Virus record (IMG/VR): IMGVR_UViG_3300025684_000036 | Span: 1 to 34,734 of that record | Strand: one strand, 5' to 3' | DNA: 34,734 nucleotides | DNA from: a virus | Part shown: positions 33,467 through 34,734 of the stretch, one piece after another | Layout: every line of letters starts with the position of its first letter | How positions within the stretch are numbered: the first letter of the stretch is position 1 | The notes under the pieces: model-generated | Databases searched by the model: none | What the model saw: the letters and a program-made list of their open reading frames with translations, nothing else | What the model was told of the DNA's origin: nothing | Position numbers and translations under genes: made by a program

Positions 33467-33474
33467 GATAAATA
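33467..33474 (+). promoter_or_regulatory. Late-type promoter (GATAAATA) for fibre paralogue 3
   Basis: GATAAATA lies 35 bases before the ATG of the last gene, in a 39-base gap after the stop of paralogue 2. It matches the element before gp6 exactly. AGGGG (33489-33493) downstream is the ribosome binding site, 8 bases from the ATG. Confidence 0.66.
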
Positions 33475-33501
33475 ATACTAATAGCACTAGGGGTTACTTA
33501 A

Positions 33502-34734
33502 ATGGCATATCAAATTGATAGATATAATAATACACTGTTAACAACAGTTGAAGACGGCACAATTGATCAAACTACTGATCTTAAATTTATTGGCAAAAAT
33601 TATGCAGGTTATGGCGAAATACAAAACGAAAACTTTTTATATTTGCTAGAAAACTTCAGCGGAGCAAATGAACCATCGAGACCAATAAGTGGCCAAGTAT
33701 GGTTTGATAGTGCTAATAGTAAAATGAAATTTTATGACGGCACACAGTGGCGTACAGTAGGCGGAGCAGAAGTTGCAGCAAATGAACCTACAGGATTAGT
33801 AAGTGGTGATTTTTGGTGGGACACTAATAATGAACAATTATATGCTAAAGGTGCTACTGGATTTGTACTAATTGGCCCACAAAATGCCGGCGAAGGCGTA
33901 ACCCAAATGCAAAGTGTCGAAGTGCTCGATACTACAAGTGCTACAAAAGTTATTATTGCAGCATATGTTGCTGATACAATTGTTTATATAATTAGCCCAG
34001 ATCAATTTGAATTGAATTCAAGCGAAACGGCCATTAAAAGTCAAGGGTTTGATGTAATTAGAAAGGGTCTTACTCTAAAATGGACAAAAAATGCCGATAA
34101 CGGAGTTACTAACAGTAGCCAAGTTGCAGGTAATGACTTCGAATATCACGGTACTGCTTCAAATGCTTTAAAACTAGGCGGATTACCTGCTTCAAACTTT
34201 GTCCAAACAGGTGTAGGCAACACATCATTTACTAGTGCAGTTGAATTTCCTGACGCTGGATTGTTAATTGGCGATAGTCAAGATTTACAATTAAAAATTG
34301 AAAACGGTGATGAAGCAGTTATTCAAAACGTAACAGGCACAGATAGCATTATTAAATTTAAAGCTACAGACGGCGCCGGCACACTAACTAATATTGCAAC
34401 TATCACTTCAGCCGGGCTACGTCCAGATGTAGATAACGCAAAGGATATTGGTACAAGCTCTTTAGCATTTAGAGATGTTTACGCATACAGTTTTGTAGGA
34501 GAAGCTACAAAATCTACAGCAATGCGTGTTGGCACAGATTTCCGTACAGCATCAGTAAGTGCTTCGAACAACACGGTTGCTGTTAGAGATGCAACAGGCA
34601 ACATTGCTGCAAACCTATTTCAAGGTACTGCTACTCAAGCACGTTATGCTGACTTGGCAGAAAAATATTCTACTGCTGAAGAATTGCCAGCAGGTACAGC
34701 AGTTGCAGTAGGCGGCGAAGCAGAAGTAACTCCA
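33502..34734 (+). CDS. Fibre paralogue 3 (3' end outside the window)
   Basis: The frame is open for 411 codons to the window edge, so the protein is longer than this. Residues 1-130 repeat the shared module (MAYQIDRYNNTLLTTVEDG, YGEIQNENFLYLLENFSG, GQVWFDS, FYDGTQWRTVGG, SGDFWWD, LIGPQN). Later parts are fibre-like: KLGGLPASNFVQTGVG near 232 and LRPDVDNAKDIGTSSLAFRD near 307-326. The visible end reads ARYADLAEKYSTAEELPAGT AVAVGGEAEV, a motif recalled from marine phage tail fibres near a C-terminal intramolecular chaperone or tip domain. The start is ATG with AGGGG 8 bases upstream and a late promoter of its own. This gene has no stop codon in the window but is clearly real. Confidence 0.86.
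   Translation, partial: MAYQIDRYNNTLLTTVEDGTIDQTTDLKFIGKNYAGYGEIQNENFLYLLENFSGANEPSRPISGQVWFDSANSKMKFYDGTQWRTVGGAEVAANEPTGLVSGDFWWDTNNEQLYAKGATGFVLIGPQNAGEGVTQMQSVEVLDTTSATKVIIAAYVADTIVYIISPDQFELNSSETAIKSQGFDVIRKGLTLKWTKNADNGVTNSSQVAGNDFEYHGTASNALKLGGLPASNFVQTGVGNTSFTSAVEFPDAGLLIGDSQDLQLKIENGDEAVIQNVTGTDSIIKFKATDGAGTLTNIATITSAGLRPDVDNAKDIGTSSLAFRDVYAYSFVGEATKSTAMRVGTDFRTASVSASNNTVAVRDATGNIAANLFQGTATQARYADLAEKYSTAEELPAGTAVAVGGEAEVTP

Noticed and set aside
33463-33501. Intrinsic terminator between fibre paralogues 2 and 3
   Set aside because: The gap has no GC-rich hairpin followed by a T run; it contains a promoter-like element and a ribosome binding site instead.
1-34734. tRNA genes, CRISPR arrays, integrase or attachment sites
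   Set aside because: No cloverleaf-like stretch, spaced direct repeats or recombinase frame was seen; nearly all bases are coding.

Overview
The window is part of the genome of a T4-like contractile-tailed phage (myovirus), most likely marine. It is AT-rich and densely packed, with genes that abut or overlap by one base. Its recognisable genes are T4 baseplate and tail-hub homologues (gp53, gp5, gp25, gp6) and T4 replication/transcription homologues (gp47, gp55). Several features fit the marine T4-like phages rather than coliphage T4: a late-promoter motif of the [C/A/T]TAAATA or ATAAATA type, very large multi-domain structural proteins, and a tandem family of tail-collar/fibre paralogues. 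No photosynthesis or other host-derived metabolic gene is visible, so the host cannot be named.

Region 1 (1-1219, minus strand) is the early/regulatory block. It holds the 5' part of a gp47-like Mre11/SbcD-type nuclease (open at the window edge) and an unusually long gp55-like late sigma factor. Each gene has its own near-perfect sigma70-type promoter with a 17-bp spacer. The gp55 promoter lies back to back with the first late promoter of the structural block.

Region 2 (1307-13315, plus strand) is the baseplate operon. In order it encodes a tail-tube-fold protein (gp48/gp54-like), a short gp53-type LysM wedge protein, a large gp27-type hub candidate, a disordered protein of unknown function, a gp5-type spike with a C-terminal hydrolase, gp25, and an enlarged gp6.

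Region 3 (13315-28872) is one uninterrupted reading frame of 5185 codons. It occupies the place where T4 has the separate wedge and pin genes 7 to 11. It carries a cupredoxin-like domain, CBM5/12-like chitin-binding-type motifs, seven FG-GAP-like repeats, GSGY repeats and a C-terminal series of beta-sandwich repeats. This is the most remarkable feature of the window.

Region 4 (28892-34734) encodes a small structural protein and three fibre-like paralogues that share an N-terminal module but have different C-termini. One ends in a phage tail-collar domain, one in a different fibre end, and the last is cut by the window edge.

No tRNA, rRNA, CRISPR array, insertion sequence or integrase was found, and no clear intrinsic terminator. 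No stretch longer than about 100 bases lacks a gene. The structural genes are probably transcribed late by host RNA polymerase carrying gp55, from four or five late promoters. Within transcripts, TAATG overlaps suggest translational coupling.
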